Position numbers and translations under genes: made by a program. Shown here piece by piece: positions 24,653 through 34,335 of a stretch of 47,204 nt of DNA. Each line of letters opens with the position of its first letter. Position 1 is the stretch's first letter. The notes under the pieces are model-generated. The model was not told where the DNA came from and made no database searches. It saw only the letters and a list, made by a program, of their open reading frames with translations. Origin of the DNA: Bacteroidaceae bacterium (GTDB lineage: Bacteria; Bacteroidota; Bacteroidia; Bacteroidales; Bacteroidaceae); contig JAFSRW010000072.1 of the NCBI GenBank assembly GCA_017445925.1, positions 1 through 47,204 on the forward strand. Reading direction: 5' to 3'.

Positions 24653-26706
24653 TGACATCTGCTTTGCCTTACGCAAACGGTCCTGTTCATATCGGCCATC
24701 TGGCAGGTGTGTATGTTCCTGCTGATATCTACGTTCGTTACCTGCGTCTGAAGGGTAGAGACGTGCTGTTCATTGGCGGCTCCGACGAGCATGGTGTACC
24801 TGTTACCATCCGTGCCCGCAAGGAAGGTATCACCGTTCAGGAGGTAGTTGACCGCTATCATTATCTGATTAAGGACAGCTTTGAGAAGTTTGGCATATCG
24901 TTTGATGTATATAGTCGTACTACCAGTAAGACACATCATAAACTGGCCAGTGACTTCTTCAAGAAGCTTTACGATAATGGCAAGTTCATTGAGCAGGTGA
25001 GCGAGCAGTTCTACGACGAACAGACGGGCCACTTCCTGACCGACCGTAACATTAAGGGCGAATGTCCCCGTTGTCATGCTCCTGAAGCATACGGCGACCA
25101 GTGCGAGAAGTGCGGAGCAACCCTTTCTCCTGAGGAACTCATCAATCCCTATAACGCCGAGACGGGCAATCCTTTGGTTAAGAAGGCTACCAAGCATTGG
25201 TACTTGCCCCTTGATAAGGATCAGCAGTGGCTGGAGAAGTGGATTCTGGAGGATCACAAGGAGTGGCGCTCTAATGTGTACGGGCAGTGTAAGAGTTGGC
25301 TGGATGGAGGCCTACGTCCCCGTGCTGTGACCCGTGACCTCGACTGGGGAATTCCCGTTCCCATCGAAGGAGCAGAAGGTAAAGTGCTGTATGTTTGGTT
25401 CGATGCCCCTATCGGTTACATCAGCAATACCAAGGAGTTGTGCGATGCCCATCCTGAATTGGGCTCTTGGGAAACATGGTGGAAAGACCCCGAGACACGT
25501 CTGATTCATTTCATCGGCAAGGACAATATCGTCTTCCACTGTATAGTTTTCCCTGCTATGCTCAAGGCGCACGGCGATTATATCCTGCCCGACAATGTAC
25601 CCAGCAATGAGTTCCTGAATCTGGAGGGTAATAAGATTTCTACCTCTAAGAACTATGCCGTTTGGCTGAACGAGTATCTTGAGGAAATGCCCAACCGTCA
25701 GGATGAACTCCGCTATGTGCTCACTGCCAATGCACCTGAGACCAAGGACAATGATTTTACTTGGGCCGATTTTCAGGCACGTTGCAATAATGAGTTGGTA
25801 GCTGTTTATGGTAACTTCGTGAATCGTGCTTTGCAGCTTACTCAGAAGTATTACGACGGTGTAGTACCTGCCTGTGGCGAATTGAACGAGTACGACCGTG
25901 AGACCTTGGCTGAGTTCCAGGGTGTTAAGGAGCGTCTGGAGGCTCTGTTGGAAGGCTTCAAATTCCGTGAGGCCCAGAAGGAGGCCATGAACCTGGCACG
26001 TATCGGCAATAAGTACATTGCCGACTGCGAACCTTGGAAGGTTATCAAGACCGACCCTGAGCGAGTAAAGACTATCATCAACATCTCCCTACAGCTGACT
26101 GCTAACTTAGCTATCGCTTTCGAGCCCTTCCTGCCTTTCAGCAGCGAAAGATTAAGGAAGATGATAAGCCTCACCCCAGCCCTCTCCCAAGGAGAGGGAG
26201 AAAGTCTGTGGGAAAAGTTGGGCCGCCTTGACATACTTCCTGCAGGCAAGCAGTTGCCTAAGCCTGAGTTGCTTTTCACCAAGATAGAAGATGACGTAGT
26301 TGCTGCTCAGATGAAGAAATTGGAGGATACCATCAAGGCTAACGAAGCTGCTAACTACAAGGCAGCACCTATAAAGGATATCATCCCCTTTGAGGACTTC
26401 GAGAAGTTGGACATTCGCGTAGGTCTGGTAAAGACTTGCGAGAAGATAAAGAAGAGTAAGAAGTTGCTGAAGTTCACCCTCGACGACGGCTCTGGTAAAG
26501 ACCGCACCATCCTCAGTGGTATAGCTCAGTGGTACGAGCCTGAGCAGCTCATTGGCAAGCGCGTGCTGTTCGTTGCCAACCTGGCTCCGCGCCAGATGAT
26601 GGGCGAGGAAAGTCAGGGCATGATCCTGTCGGCTGTCAATTATAATGGCGACCTGAGTGTGACCACAACACTTGATGAAGTGAAGGGTGGAAGCCAAGTT
26701 GGATAA
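24625..26706 (+). CDS. metG: Methionine-tRNA ligase (with in-frame repeat insertion)
   Basis: A 693-residue class I synthetase. It has the HIGH motif ([11 protein letters not shown]), a zinc knuckle ([17 protein letters not shown]), the KMSKS-like KISTSKN, an anticodon-binding helical domain, and a C-terminal EMAP/Trbp111-type tRNA-binding domain ([20 protein letters not shown]). Between the last two, residues 515-527 ([12 protein letters not shown] region) are encoded by a palindromic repeat at 26169-26201, in frame. The start at 24625 overlaps the end of the preceding gene by 28 bases. Confidence 0.96.
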   Translation: MEKNFKRTLVTSALPYANGPVHIGHLAGVYVPADIYVRYLRLKGRDVLFIGGSDEHGVPVTIRARKEGITVQEVVDRYHYLIKDSFEKFGISFDVYSRTTSKTHHKLASDFFKKLYDNGKFIEQVSEQFYDEQTGHFLTDRNIKGECPRCHAPEAYGDQCEKCGATLSPEELINPYNAETGNPLVKKATKHWYLPLDKDQQWLEKWILEDHKEWRSNVYGQCKSWLDGGLRPRAVTRDLDWGIPVPIEGAEGKVLYVWFDAPIGYISNTKELCDAHPELGSWETWWKDPETRLIHFIGKDNIVFHCIVFPAMLKAHGDYILPDNVPSNEFLNLEGNKISTSKNYAVWLNEYLEEMPNRQDELRYVLTANAPETKDNDFTWADFQARCNNELVAVYGNFVNRALQLTQKYYDGVVPACGELNEYDRETLAEFQGVKERLEALLEGFKFREAQKEAMNLARIGNKYIADCEPWKVIKTDPERVKTIINISLQLTANLAIAFEPFLPFSSERLRKMISLTPALSQGEGESLWEKLGRLDILPAGKQLPKPELLFTKIEDDVVAAQMKKLEDTIKANEAANYKAAPIKDIIPFEDFEKLDIRVGLVKTCEKIKKSKKLLKFTLDDGSGKDRTILSGIAQWYEPEQLIGKRVLFVANLAPRQMMGEESQGMILSAVNYNGDLSVTTTLDEVKGGSQVG
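26169..26201 (+). repeat. Palindromic repeat inserted in metG
   Basis: CCCTCTCC (26180-26187), loop CAA, GGAGAGGG (26191-26198), preceded by GCCTCACCCCAG. It encodes the [11 protein letters not shown]-type peptide typical of such palindromes and shares layout and loop with the argS copy. Confidence 0.88.
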
Positions 26707-26840
26707 TCAAAAGTTTATAGTTGAGAGTTTATAGTTGAAAGTCAGTTTAAAAGTTGAGAGTTATAAGGGTATAAACTGATTAAACTCTAAACCTAGAAAC
26801 TGTCTATAAACTATAAACTTTAAACTTTAAACTGAAAATA
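26707..26840. repeat. AT-rich direct and inverted repeats between metG and ddh
   Basis: AGTTTATAGTTGA-type units on the left (26711-26760) face AACTATAAACTTTAAACT-type units on the right (26805-26835), forming a large imperfect palindrome. It may act as a terminator-like structure; no gene is seen. Confidence 0.55.
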
Positions 26841-26851
26841 GGTACATTTTG

Positions 26852-26882
26852 TTGGTCGTTTCGCAAAAAAGATGTAATTTTG
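26852..26882 (+). promoter_or_regulatory. Promoter of ddh
   Basis: -33 TTG at 26852-26854, 20-bp spacer, -7 TAATTTTG at 26875-26882. Transcription would begin just after this, which excludes the upstream TTG at 26880 as the start of the next gene. Confidence 0.6.
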
Positions 26883-26924
26883 TCGCGCAAAACAACAACA
26901 AAGGTAACAAAAAGCATTCTGATT

Positions 26925-27824
26925 ATGGAAAAGATTCGCGTAGCAGTAATAGGTTACGGAAACATTGGACGCTACACCATTCAGGCTTTACAGGCCGCTC
27001 CTGATATGGAGATTGCAGGTGTGGTACGTCGTGCCGGCGCAGAAAACAAACCTGCCGAACTGGCTGATTATAAAGTGGTTAAGAACATTGAGGAGCTGGA
27101 AAAGGTGGACGTTGCCATTCTGGCCACTCCCACTCGCAGTGTAGAGGAATACGCCCTTAAGTGTCTGGCTTTAGGCATCAATACGGTGGATAGTTTTGAT
27201 ATTCATGGACTCATTTGTGACCTCCGTCGTAGCCTTGATGCAGCTGCCAAGAAGACGGGTGCCGTAAGTATCATCAGTGCAGGATGGGACCCAGGTTCCG
27301 ACAGCATTGTCCGCACCCTTATGCAGAGCCTTGCTCCCAAGGGAATCACATACACCAACTTCGGCCCTGGCCGTAGCATGGGTCACAGCGTGTGCGTTCG
27401 CAGCAAGGAAGGCGTGAAGGATGCCCTCAGCATGACTATCCCAGTAGGTGAAGGTATTCATCGTCGTATGGTTTATGTTGAATTGGAAGAAGGTGCTAGT
27501 CTGGAGGCTGTAACGGCAGCCATCAAGGCCGACCCCTATTTTGCCAGCGATGAGACACACGTCTTTCAGGTGGATAGCGTAGACGAGTTGAACGATGTAG
27601 GTCATGGCGTAAATTTAGTTCGTAAGGGTGTAAGTGGTCAGACACACAATCAACTTTTCGAGTTCAATATGAAGATAAACAACCCCGCTCTTACTGCTCA
27701 GGTTCTGGTAAATGCCGCTCGTGCAACGCTCAAGCAGCAGCCCGGTGCCTACACCATGATAGAGATTCCTGTAATAGATTACCTTCCCGGCGATCGCGAG
27801 GACATCATCCGTCATTTGGTATAA
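26925..27824 (+). CDS. ddh: meso-diaminopimelate D-dehydrogenase
   Basis: A 299-residue NADPH-dependent enzyme that converts L-tetrahydrodipicolinate and ammonia directly to meso-diaminopimelate, the one-step route to lysine and peptidoglycan precursor used by Bacteroidetes. The N-terminal Rossmann motif is VIGYGNIGRYTIQAL; further family stretches are SAGWDPGSDSIVR, GPGRSMGHSV and SGQTHNQLFEFNMKI near the C-terminus. The reading frame extends upstream to a TTG at 26880, but that lies inside the -7 box; ATG 26925 is chosen. It ends before a terminator shared with the convergent pssA. Confidence 0.95.
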   Translation: MEKIRVAVIGYGNIGRYTIQALQAAPDMEIAGVVRRAGAENKPAELADYKVVKNIEELEKVDVAILATPTRSVEEYALKCLALGINTVDSFDIHGLICDLRRSLDAAAKKTGAVSIISAGWDPGSDSIVRTLMQSLAPKGITYTNFGPGRSMGHSVCVRSKEGVKDALSMTIPVGEGIHRRMVYVELEEGASLEAVTAAIKADPYFASDETHVFQVDSVDELNDVGHGVNLVRKGVSGQTHNQLFEFNMKINNPALTAQVLVNAARATLKQQPGAYTMIEIPVIDYLPGDREDIIRHLV

Positions 27825-27853
27825 CAACTCTTGATTAATACATCAATAACCAG

Positions 27854-27883
27854 GGGGTGTGTCAAACAAAAAAGGCACACCCC
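27854..27883. terminator. Hairpin between convergent ddh and pssA
   Basis: GGGGTGTG (27854-27861) pairs perfectly with CACACCCC (27876-27883). There is no long T run on either side, so it may be a modest terminator for ddh, pssA or both. Confidence 0.55.
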
Positions 27884-27894
27884 TTGATTATATA

Positions 27895-28599
27895 TCAGTG
27901 CCTTGCCCTCACATCGATAATGATGGAAAGAGCTACGTACCAGAGGATGATAGCAGCAAAGCAACTCGTGCCAAGGAAGAAACAGGGAAGGCAACCCAAC
28001 AGGAAGATGTACTTTACCTTATTCTTTTCCCAACTGAAGTCCTTGAACTTTAGCGCCAACATGGGAACCTCGCACACCAGCAACATGCAAAAAAGCAACA
28101 TGAAGAGGAAAAGGAACACGGCGTTGAACTTGAGCGACACCAGAAAGGCATGCTGACCCAATACTAACGAGCCCCAGAAAAGGGCGTTAGCGGGCGTGGG
28201 CAGACCTATGAACCCCATTGCCTGACGTTCGTCGAGATTAAATTTGGCCAGTCGCAACGCTGAAAAAGCTGCCATAATAAAGGCGGTATATGGGACAAAG
28301 TCCCTCAGGGGAAGAAGTACCTGAGGGTAATGAACCTCATGGAAGAGATAAAATATAATGGCGCTGGGGGCAACGCCGAACGTTACCACATCGGCCAGCG
28401 AATCCAACTCTTTTCCTATAGGAGATGAAACTCCAAGGGCGCGAGCCGTCATTCCGTCGAAGAAATCGAATACGGCACCCACAATAATCATCAGTACAGC
28501 CCATTGATACTGGCCATAGAAAGCACAACCGGTAGCGATGCAACCGCTTATCAGGTTACAGCAAGTGATGGTATTTGGAAGGTGCTTGAGAAAATTCAT
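27895..28599 (-). CDS. pssA: CDP-diacylglycerol-serine O-phosphatidyltransferase
   Basis: A 234-residue inner-membrane enzyme that makes phosphatidylserine from CDP-diacylglycerol and serine. The CDP-alcohol phosphotransferase signature D-G-x2-A-R-x8-G-x3-D-x3-D is present (FDGMTARALGVSSPIGKELDSLAD). Several hydrophobic helices follow. It is 17 bases downstream of psd, whose product decarboxylates its product, so the pair makes phosphatidylethanolamine from one transcript. The spacer is a short AATTCATAATTC-type repeat. Confidence 0.94.
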   Translation of the reverse strand: MNFLKHLPNTITCCNLISGCIATGCAFYGQYQWAVLMIIVGAVFDFFDGMTARALGVSSPIGKELDSLADVVTFGVAPSAIIFYLFHEVHYPQVLLPLRDFVPYTAFIMAAFSALRLAKFNLDERQAMGFIGLPTPANALFWGSLVLGQHAFLVSLKFNAVFLFLFMLLFCMLLVCEVPMLALKFKDFSWEKNKVKYIFLLGCLPCFFLGTSCFAAIILWYVALSIIIDVRARH

Positions 28600-28616
28600 A
28601 ATTCACAATTCTTAAT

Positions 28617-29312
28617 TCATAGCTTGGCAATAACAGTTTCGTTTCCGACGGTCTTGTCACCCAGCTTTACGCAGATTTCCGTTCCTAAGGGAAGGAAAAG
28701 GTCAACGCGAGAACCGAACTTGATGAATCCCAAATGTTCATCTACAAAGCAGGCATCACCCTCGTGAGGATAAGTGACAATACGGCGAGCCATAGCTCCT
28801 GCAATCTGTCGAGCCAGAATATCTGTGCCGTCTGCAGTAGTGATGACTACGGTGCAACGCTCGTTTTCCTCGCTGGCCTTAGGCAGCCAAGCCTTGTGGA
28901 AGTTGCCATCGTAATGTTTCACCATCTTAATGGTGCCATCCACGGGAATCCAGTTGGCATGTACATTAAACAGGCTCATAAAGATGCTTACCATCATGCG
29001 GCGGTCATGGAAATACTCGGTTTCCTCCACTTCCTCAACCACCACAACCTTACCATCGGCAGGGGCAATGACAATACCTTCCGTATCGCCATCGAAACAG
29101 CGGATGGGGCACTGGAAGAAGTTAACAAGAATCAGGTAAACGCAGATACTCACTCCAGAAAACAGATAAAAGGGTATCTGGCTATGGATAAAGAGATGAA
29201 GGAAAACGCTGATGCCCAAAAAAAGTATGGCACCAAACACCAAGGTACGAGTGCCTTCGTGGTGTAGCCTAATCTTCTTTATCTTCTTTAATTTCTTGAG
29301 TCTATTTCCCAT
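28617..29312 (-). CDS. psd: Phosphatidylserine decarboxylase (short, archaeal-type)
   Basis: A 231-residue proenzyme that cleaves itself to form a pyruvoyl prosthetic group and converts phosphatidylserine to phosphatidylethanolamine. Two hydrophobic segments near the N-terminus (about 25-60) anchor it. The catalytic-cleavage region is [14 protein letters not shown], where the Gly-Ser pair replaces the LGST of the long enterobacterial enzyme, as in the short Psd class. Also visible: [12 protein letters not shown] canonical promoter lies upstream (29334-29364). pssA follows. Confidence 0.94.
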   Translation of the reverse strand: MGNRLKKLKKIKKIRLHHEGTRTLVFGAILFLGISVFLHLFIHSQIPFYLFSGVSICVYLILVNFFQCPIRCFDGDTEGIVIAPADGKVVVVEEVEETEYFHDRRMMVSIFMSLFNVHANWIPVDGTIKMVKHYDGNFHKAWLPKASEENERCTVVITTADGTDILARQIAGAMARRIVTYPHEGDACFVDEHLGFIKFGSRVDLFLPLGTEICVKLGDKTVGNETVIAKL

Positions 29313-29333
29313 GAGGATTGTTTACTTTGGACA

Positions 29334-29364
29334 CAAAGATAGGATAATTTTGTTATTTATCAAA
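29334..29364 (-). promoter_or_regulatory. Promoter of psd-pssA
   Basis: Minus strand: -33 TTTG at 29361-29364, 19-bp spacer, -7 TATCTTTG at 29334-29341, 22 bases before the psd start codon. Confidence 0.75.
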
Positions 29365-29436
29365 AACTTTTGGGGTAATTTTGGCATTTTCTACATCAAA
29401 AGGAGTTGTAAGGCTTTCGGTTTCAGAAAAAAACGC

Positions 29437-29444
29437 TACATTTG
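29437..29444 (+). promoter_or_regulatory. -7 box of dnaE promoter
   Basis: TACATTTG fits TAnnTTTG, 28 bases before the dnaE ATG. A TTTC at 29415-29418 is an approximate -33 box with an 18-bp spacer. Confidence 0.5.
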
Positions 29445-29471
29445 TACGATTATTGGTAACAAGCAGCAACA

Positions 29472-32400
29472 ATGGAAGATTTTATACATTTACACGTTCA
29501 CTCTCAGTATTCTTTGCTCGACGGTCAGGCCTCCATTCAGAAGATGGTGGACAAAGCCATCGGTAACGGAATGCGTGGTATGGCGCTTACCGACCATGGT
29601 AATATGTTTGGTGTAAAAGACTTCTTTGACTGCTGCAATTCTGTTAATAAAGGTAGGAAAAAGGAGGGGTTGGAACCGTTTAAGCCCATCTTTGGCTGCG
29701 AGGTATATGTGGCCAGACGCAAGAAGGAACAGATGTCCGACCCCAATATAGACCGAAGCGGAAATCACTTGATACTTTTGGCAAAGAACCAGAACGGCTA
29801 TAGGAATCTGATTAAACTGGTGTCTCGAGCATGGGTGGACGGATTCTATCACAAGCCAAGGACTGACCATGATGATTTGGTACGCTTCCATGAGGATATT
29901 ATCTGTTGCTCGGCCTGTATTGCTGGAGAGGTGCCGTCCAAAATACTGAAAGGTGATTTGGAAGGTGCACGCAAGTCGGCCCAATGGTTTAAGGATGTTT
30001 TTGGTGAGGATTACTATCTGGAGTTGCAACGCCACGAGGTTAAAGACCCTAACGTGGCGGCTAACAGGGAAACCTTCCCCTTGCAGCAGATTTCCAATGC
30101 CGGGTTGATAAAGATTGCCCGCGAACTGAACATCAAACTAATCTGCACCAACGATAGCCACTTTGTTAACGAAGAGGATGCCGATGCTCATGAGCGCCTG
30201 CTTTGTCTATCCACGGGCAAGAAAATTTCCGAGCCTCATATGCTGTACACCAAGCAGGAGTGGTTTAAGACTAAAGAGGAGATGAACGAACTCTTCTCCG
30301 ACATCCCCGAAGCGATCAGCAATACGGTGGAGATTCTGGATAAGGTGGAGACCTACAATCTGGAGTCCGACCCTATTATGCCATTTTTCCCTATACCGGA
30401 AGATTTTGGAACAGAGGAGCAGTGGCGGCAGAAGTACACGAAGGAGGATTTGTTCCGCGAGTTCACCAGCGATGAGAATGGCGAGAATCCGCTCCCCAAA
30501 GAAGAGGGCGAGAAGAAAATAAAGAAGTTAGGCGGCTATGATAAACTGTACAGAATAAAGTTCGAGGCCGACTATTTGGGTAAACTGGCATACGAAGGGG
30601 CCCGTCGGATATATGGCGAGCCATTAGATAAGGATGTGGACGACCGCATCCGCTTTGAGTTGCACATCATGAAGACTATGGGTTTCCCCGGCTACTTCCT
30701 GATTGTGCAGGATTTTATTAATTCGGCTCGAAAGGATTTAGATGTATGGGTTGGACCTGGTCGTGGTTCCGCAGCCGGTAGCGTGGTGGCCTATTGCCTG
30801 GGTATCACTAAGCTGGACCCATTGAAGTACGACCTGCTGTTTGAGCGTTTCCTGAACCCCGACCGTATCTCTTTACCTGATATCGATACCGACTTTGAAG
30901 ATGATGGCCGAGGCAAGGTACTGCAATGGGTAATGGATAAGTACGGGCACGAAAACTGTGCACACATCATCACCTACGGCACAATGGCGACAAAGAACAG
31001 TATCAAGGATGTGGCTCGTGTAGAGGATCTTCCGCTTGATAGGAGCAATGCACTTTGTAAGGCCATTCCAGACCGTTTACCTGAAGGCATGAAGATGAAT
31101 CTGAAGAATGCCATTTCCTGTACGCCTGAGTTGCAGATAGCACAGTCTTCGCCCGACTATAGAGAGGCTGACACCATAAAATATGCGCAACAGTTAGAGG
31201 GGCAAATTCGTGGAACGGGTATTCATGCCTGTGGATTCATTATCTGTCGCGACCCGATTTCGGACCATGTACCTATCTCTACGGCAGACGATCCCGATTT
31301 CCCTGACCGCAAAACAGCTGTTACGCAGTATGACGGACATGTCATAGAGACAACGGGGCTTATTAAGATGGACTTCCTGGGACTAAAGACACTCTCGGAG
31401 TTAAAAGAAGCCTGCAGGGTTATCAAGGAGGCACATGGCGTAGATATCGACCTTGACCACATTCCCATTGACGATGAACTAACATATCAGTTGTATCAGA
31501 AAGGCCTGACTGTAGGTACCTTCCAGTTTGAATCGGCTGGTATGCAAAAGTATCTGAAGGAACTGAAACCTACCGTCTTTGAGGACCTTATAGCCATGAA
31601 TGCTCTCTACCGTCCAGGACCAATGGATTATATCCCCTCGTTCATCAAACGTAAGAACGGGATGGAGGAGATTACATACGATATTCCTGTTATGGAGAAA
31701 TACCTGAAGGATACGTATGGTATTACCGTTTATCAGGAGCAGGTGATGTTGCTCAGTCGTCTGCTGGCAGGCTTTACCAGAGGTCAGTCTGATGCTCTCC
31801 GTAAGGCTATGGGTAAGAAGAAGAAGGATATTGTAGATGAGATGAAGCCTCTCTTCATAAATGGAGGAAAGGAAAGAGGATATGACCCCGCTGTACTGGA
31901 TAAGATATGGGGCGACTGGGAGAAATTTGCTTCCTACGCCTTCAATAAATCGCATGCAGCCTGCTACTCGTGGGTAGCGTACCAGACGGCTTACCTGAAG
32001 GCACATTATCCTGCTGAGTTTATGGCCGCCCTGCTGACCAGAAGAAAAGATGATATTAAGGAAATTACCAAGTTGCTGGATGAATGCCGAAATCTGAAGA
32101 TTGAGGTATTAGGACCGGATGTTAATGAATCGCATGCCGACTTTGGTGTGAACGATAAGCAGCAAATTCGTTTCGGCTTGAACGGTATCAAAGGGCTGGG
32201 CGAAGCCGCAGCTGCATCTATCATATCGGAACGCGAGAAGAACGGTAAGTACAAGGATATTTTTGATTTTGTAGAGCGTGTCTCTATTCCATCGGTCAAG
32301 AAGAGTGGTATAGAGTGTCTGGCTCTGAGTGGCGCTTTTGATACATTTTCCAATCAGATAAGTCGTGAGCAGTTTATTGCTCCCAATGCAAAGGGCGAAC

Positions 32401-33212
32401 TTTTCGTTGACTCGCTGACCAAATATGGCAATCAGTATCAGCAGGCAAAGATGGAGGCTCAGTTCTCGCTCTTTGGTATGGAGGCGATAGACAGGCACTT
32501 ACCTCCTATCCCAGTAACAGAAAGGTGGAACGACCTGGAGCGCCTCAACAAGGAGCGTGAACTGGTGGGCATTTACCTTTCTGCCCATCCGTTGGATGAA
32601 TACAGCGTTATACTCAACGGCATATGCAACTTGCACATGGAGCAGATGAACGATCTTACTCCATTTGAAAATCAAGAGGTAAAACTGGGTGGCATTGTGA
32701 CGGGAGTAAAACGCCAAGGCATCACTAAGACAAACCAGCCTTACGGAATAGTAATGATGGAGGATTATACGGGGTCTGCTGAGATAGCTTTATTTGGAAC
32801 CGATTGGGCTCAATGGAAAGGATATCTTACACAGACGGGTAACCTGGTGTACATAACCGGCAAGGTGCAAGGACGCCAGTACCGACCCGAAGTGATGGAA
32901 CTGAAGATTGGCAAAATAGAATTTCTGCCAGATGTAAAAGATAAGCTTATTCAGAGCATAACCATAACCGTTGATTCCAACAGACTGGGAAGCGATGATG
33001 TGGCAGAACTCAGCAAACACATTCAGGAGATGCAGCAAAATTCCCAGAAAAAAAACAAAAATGGAGCCATGATAGATGTGAAATGGAATATCTGTGGAGG
33101 TGGTAATTCTCCCATCTTGCACATGAAATCTAAAACAAAGTGCTACTGGGTGAGCAAGAAACTGATGGATTATCTTAATTCAACTGAATATCTGACATAT
33201 AAAATCAATTAA
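29472..33212 (+). CDS. dnaE: DNA polymerase III subunit alpha
   Basis: The 1246-residue replicative polymerase. The N-terminal PHP domain starts FIHLHVHSQYSLLDG and includes ALTDHGNMFG, keeping metal-binding His residues. The polymerase active site has GPGRGSAAGS, the Asp pair in PDIDTDFEDDGR (D470, D472) and a third Asp in KMDFLGLKTL (D634). The C-terminal part includes the helix-hairpin-helix region (LNGIKGLGEAAAASII) and an OB-fold (VKLGGIVTGVKRQ ... GSAEIALFG). It heads a run with trxA 34 bases downstream. Confidence 0.97.
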   Translation: MEDFIHLHVHSQYSLLDGQASIQKMVDKAIGNGMRGMALTDHGNMFGVKDFFDCCNSVNKGRKKEGLEPFKPIFGCEVYVARRKKEQMSDPNIDRSGNHLILLAKNQNGYRNLIKLVSRAWVDGFYHKPRTDHDDLVRFHEDIICCSACIAGEVPSKILKGDLEGARKSAQWFKDVFGEDYYLELQRHEVKDPNVAANRETFPLQQISNAGLIKIARELNIKLICTNDSHFVNEEDADAHERLLCLSTGKKISEPHMLYTKQEWFKTKEEMNELFSDIPEAISNTVEILDKVETYNLESDPIMPFFPIPEDFGTEEQWRQKYTKEDLFREFTSDENGENPLPKEEGEKKIKKLGGYDKLYRIKFEADYLGKLAYEGARRIYGEPLDKDVDDRIRFELHIMKTMGFPGYFLIVQDFINSARKDLDVWVGPGRGSAAGSVVAYCLGITKLDPLKYDLLFERFLNPDRISLPDIDTDFEDDGRGKVLQWVMDKYGHENCAHIITYGTMATKNSIKDVARVEDLPLDRSNALCKAIPDRLPEGMKMNLKNAISCTPELQIAQSSPDYREADTIKYAQQLEGQIRGTGIHACGFIICRDPISDHVPISTADDPDFPDRKTAVTQYDGHVIETTGLIKMDFLGLKTLSELKEACRVIKEAHGVDIDLDHIPIDDELTYQLYQKGLTVGTFQFESAGMQKYLKELKPTVFEDLIAMNALYRPGPMDYIPSFIKRKNGMEEITYDIPVMEKYLKDTYGITVYQEQVMLLSRLLAGFTRGQSDALRKAMGKKKKDIVDEMKPLFINGGKERGYDPAVLDKIWGDWEKFASYAFNKSHAACYSWVAYQTAYLKAHYPAEFMAALLTRRKDDIKEITKLLDECRNLKIEVLGPDVNESHADFGVNDKQQIRFGLNGIKGLGEAAAASIISEREKNGKYKDIFDFVERVSIPSVKKSGIECLALSGAFDTFSNQISREQFIAPNAKGELFVDSLTKYGNQYQQAKMEAQFSLFGMEAIDRHLPPIPVTERWNDLERLNKERELVGIYLSAHPLDEYSVILNGICNLHMEQMNDLTPFENQEVKLGGIVTGVKRQGITKTNQPYGIVMMEDYTGSAEIALFGTDWAQWKGYLTQTGNLVYITGKVQGRQYRPEVMELKIGKIEFLPDVKDKLIQSITITVDSNRLGSDDVAELSKHIQEMQQNSQKKNKNGAMIDVKWNICGGGNSPILHMKSKTKCYWVSKKLMDYLNSTEYLTYKIN

Positions 33213-33246
33213 CGTAATATTTACCCATTTATAATTATTATAAGGT

Positions 33247-33561
33247 ATGGCACAGATTATCAACAGTAACAATTTTGATGCGCTGGTAGCAACCGGCAAA
33301 CCCATTGTGTTGGACTTTTGGGCTACATGGTGTGGTCCCTGCAGACGTGTGGGTCCTATCATCGAGGCATTGGCTCAGGATTACGAGGGTCAGGCTATCA
33401 TAGGCAAATGCGATGTAGAAGAGGACGAGGATATGGCTGTACGTTTTGGCGTACGAAACATCCCAACGGTATTCTTCATTAAAGGCGGTGAAGTAGTGGA
33501 CAAGGTTGTAGGTGCCGCTGCACGTCCTGTTTACGAAGAGAAACTGAAAAGTTTATTGTAA
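33247..33561 (+). CDS. trxA: Thioredoxin
   Basis: A 104-residue cytoplasmic thiol-disulfide oxidoreductase. The active site is WATWCGPCRR (C29, C32) and the cis-proline lies in VRNIPTVFFIKGG. Length and layout are standard. It follows dnaE and is 6 bases before the small acidic gene, suggesting a single transcript. Confidence 0.97.
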   Translation: MAQIINSNNFDALVATGKPIVLDFWATWCGPCRRVGPIIEALAQDYEGQAIIGKCDVEEDEDMAVRFGVRNIPTVFFIKGGEVVDKVVGAAARPVYEEKLKSLL

Positions 33562-33567
33562 GAGACT

Positions 33568-33891
33568 ATGGGAAATATTGAAGACGACTTCCTGGCTGAT
33601 GCCGAGGACGACCGCTTGACGGTAGAGTTTATTAAGAACTATCTTCCTCAGGAAGTAAAGGAAAAATTCACGGAAGACGACCTTTACTACTTTATGGATG
33701 TGATAGGCGAGTATTATGTTGACCTGCTTGAGAAGACGGGTAACGATGACGAAGTAGACATCGATATTGATGCCGTAGCAGAGTACATAGCCAAGAAAGC
33801 CAAGAAAGAGAAGATGGGCGACTTCGACCCCGAAGATCTCCGCTGGGTGGTTGACGGTGAATTGGAATACGGCGAGTCTTTAGAAAACTAA
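33568..33891 (+). CDS. Small acidic conserved protein downstream of trxA
   Basis: A 107-residue, strongly acidic, soluble protein (MGNIEDDFLADAEDDRL ... GDFDPEDLRWVVDGELEYGE). There are no cysteines, signal peptide or membrane segment. I recall similar acidic proteins beside trxA in other Bacteroidales but know no function; a partner or target of thioredoxin is unlikely given the lack of cysteine. The 3' end overlaps the convergent tsaE by 12 bases (33880-33891). Confidence 0.8.
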   Translation: MGNIEDDFLADAEDDRLTVEFIKNYLPQEVKEKFTEDDLYYFMDVIGEYYVDLLEKTGNDDEVDIDIDAVAEYIAKKAKKEKMGDFDPEDLRWVVDGELEYGESLEN

Positions 33892-34287
33892 GCGTCTTTC
33901 TCCATCGGGCAATGCTTCGATGGTAACGTTCACCGTTTCCTCGGGAAGCACTTCCTCTATCAGTTCCGGCCACTCTATGAAACAGGGATGGCCGCTGTAG
34001 AAGTATTCCTCACATCCCATGTCGTATGCTTCAGAAACTTTTTTTATCCTATAGAAATCAAAATGATATATGGGGCGGCCATTGGCTGCCTCATATTCGT
34101 TTACAATGGCAAAGGTTGGAGAGGTTACGGTGTCATCAACCCCTAATTCTTCGCATACAGCCTTTATAAAAGTGGTCTTTCCTGCTCCCATCTTACCATA
34201 GAAGGCAAAGATAGTGTCCTCTCCCATATTCTCCACAAACTGCTTGGCAGCTTGTCTGATATCCTCTTCTTTAAACGTTATTACCAT
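33880..34287 (-). CDS. tsaE: tRNA threonylcarbamoyladenosine biosynthesis ATPase TsaE
   Basis: A 135-residue P-loop ATPase required for t6A37 modification of ANN-decoding tRNAs together with TsaB and TsaD. Walker A is GKMGAGKTT, followed by TSPTFAIVNEY and HFDFYRI, all typical. ATG at 34285-34287 is chosen; the frame extends to a TTG at 34305 that falls inside a palindromic repeat. It overlaps the acidic protein gene on the other strand by 12 bases. Confidence 0.94.
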   Translation of the reverse strand: MVITFKEEDIRQAAKQFVENMGEDTIFAFYGKMGAGKTTFIKAVCEELGVDDTVTSPTFAIVNEYEAANGRPIYHFDFYRIKKVSEAYDMGCEEYFYSGHPCFIEWPELIEEVLPEETVNVTIEALPDGERRLVF

Positions 34288-34305
34288 AGTTCTTTCTTTT
34301 AACAA

Positions 34306-34332
34306 TCCCCTAAAGGGGGAGCAGGGAGGGGG
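34306..34332. repeat. Palindromic GC-rich repeat, tsaE-porX spacer
   Basis: TCCCCTAAAGGGGGA followed by GCAGGGAGGGGG. An intergenic member of the same loose family as the argS/metG copies. It separates porX from tsaE. Confidence 0.65.
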
Positions 34333-34335
34333 CTT

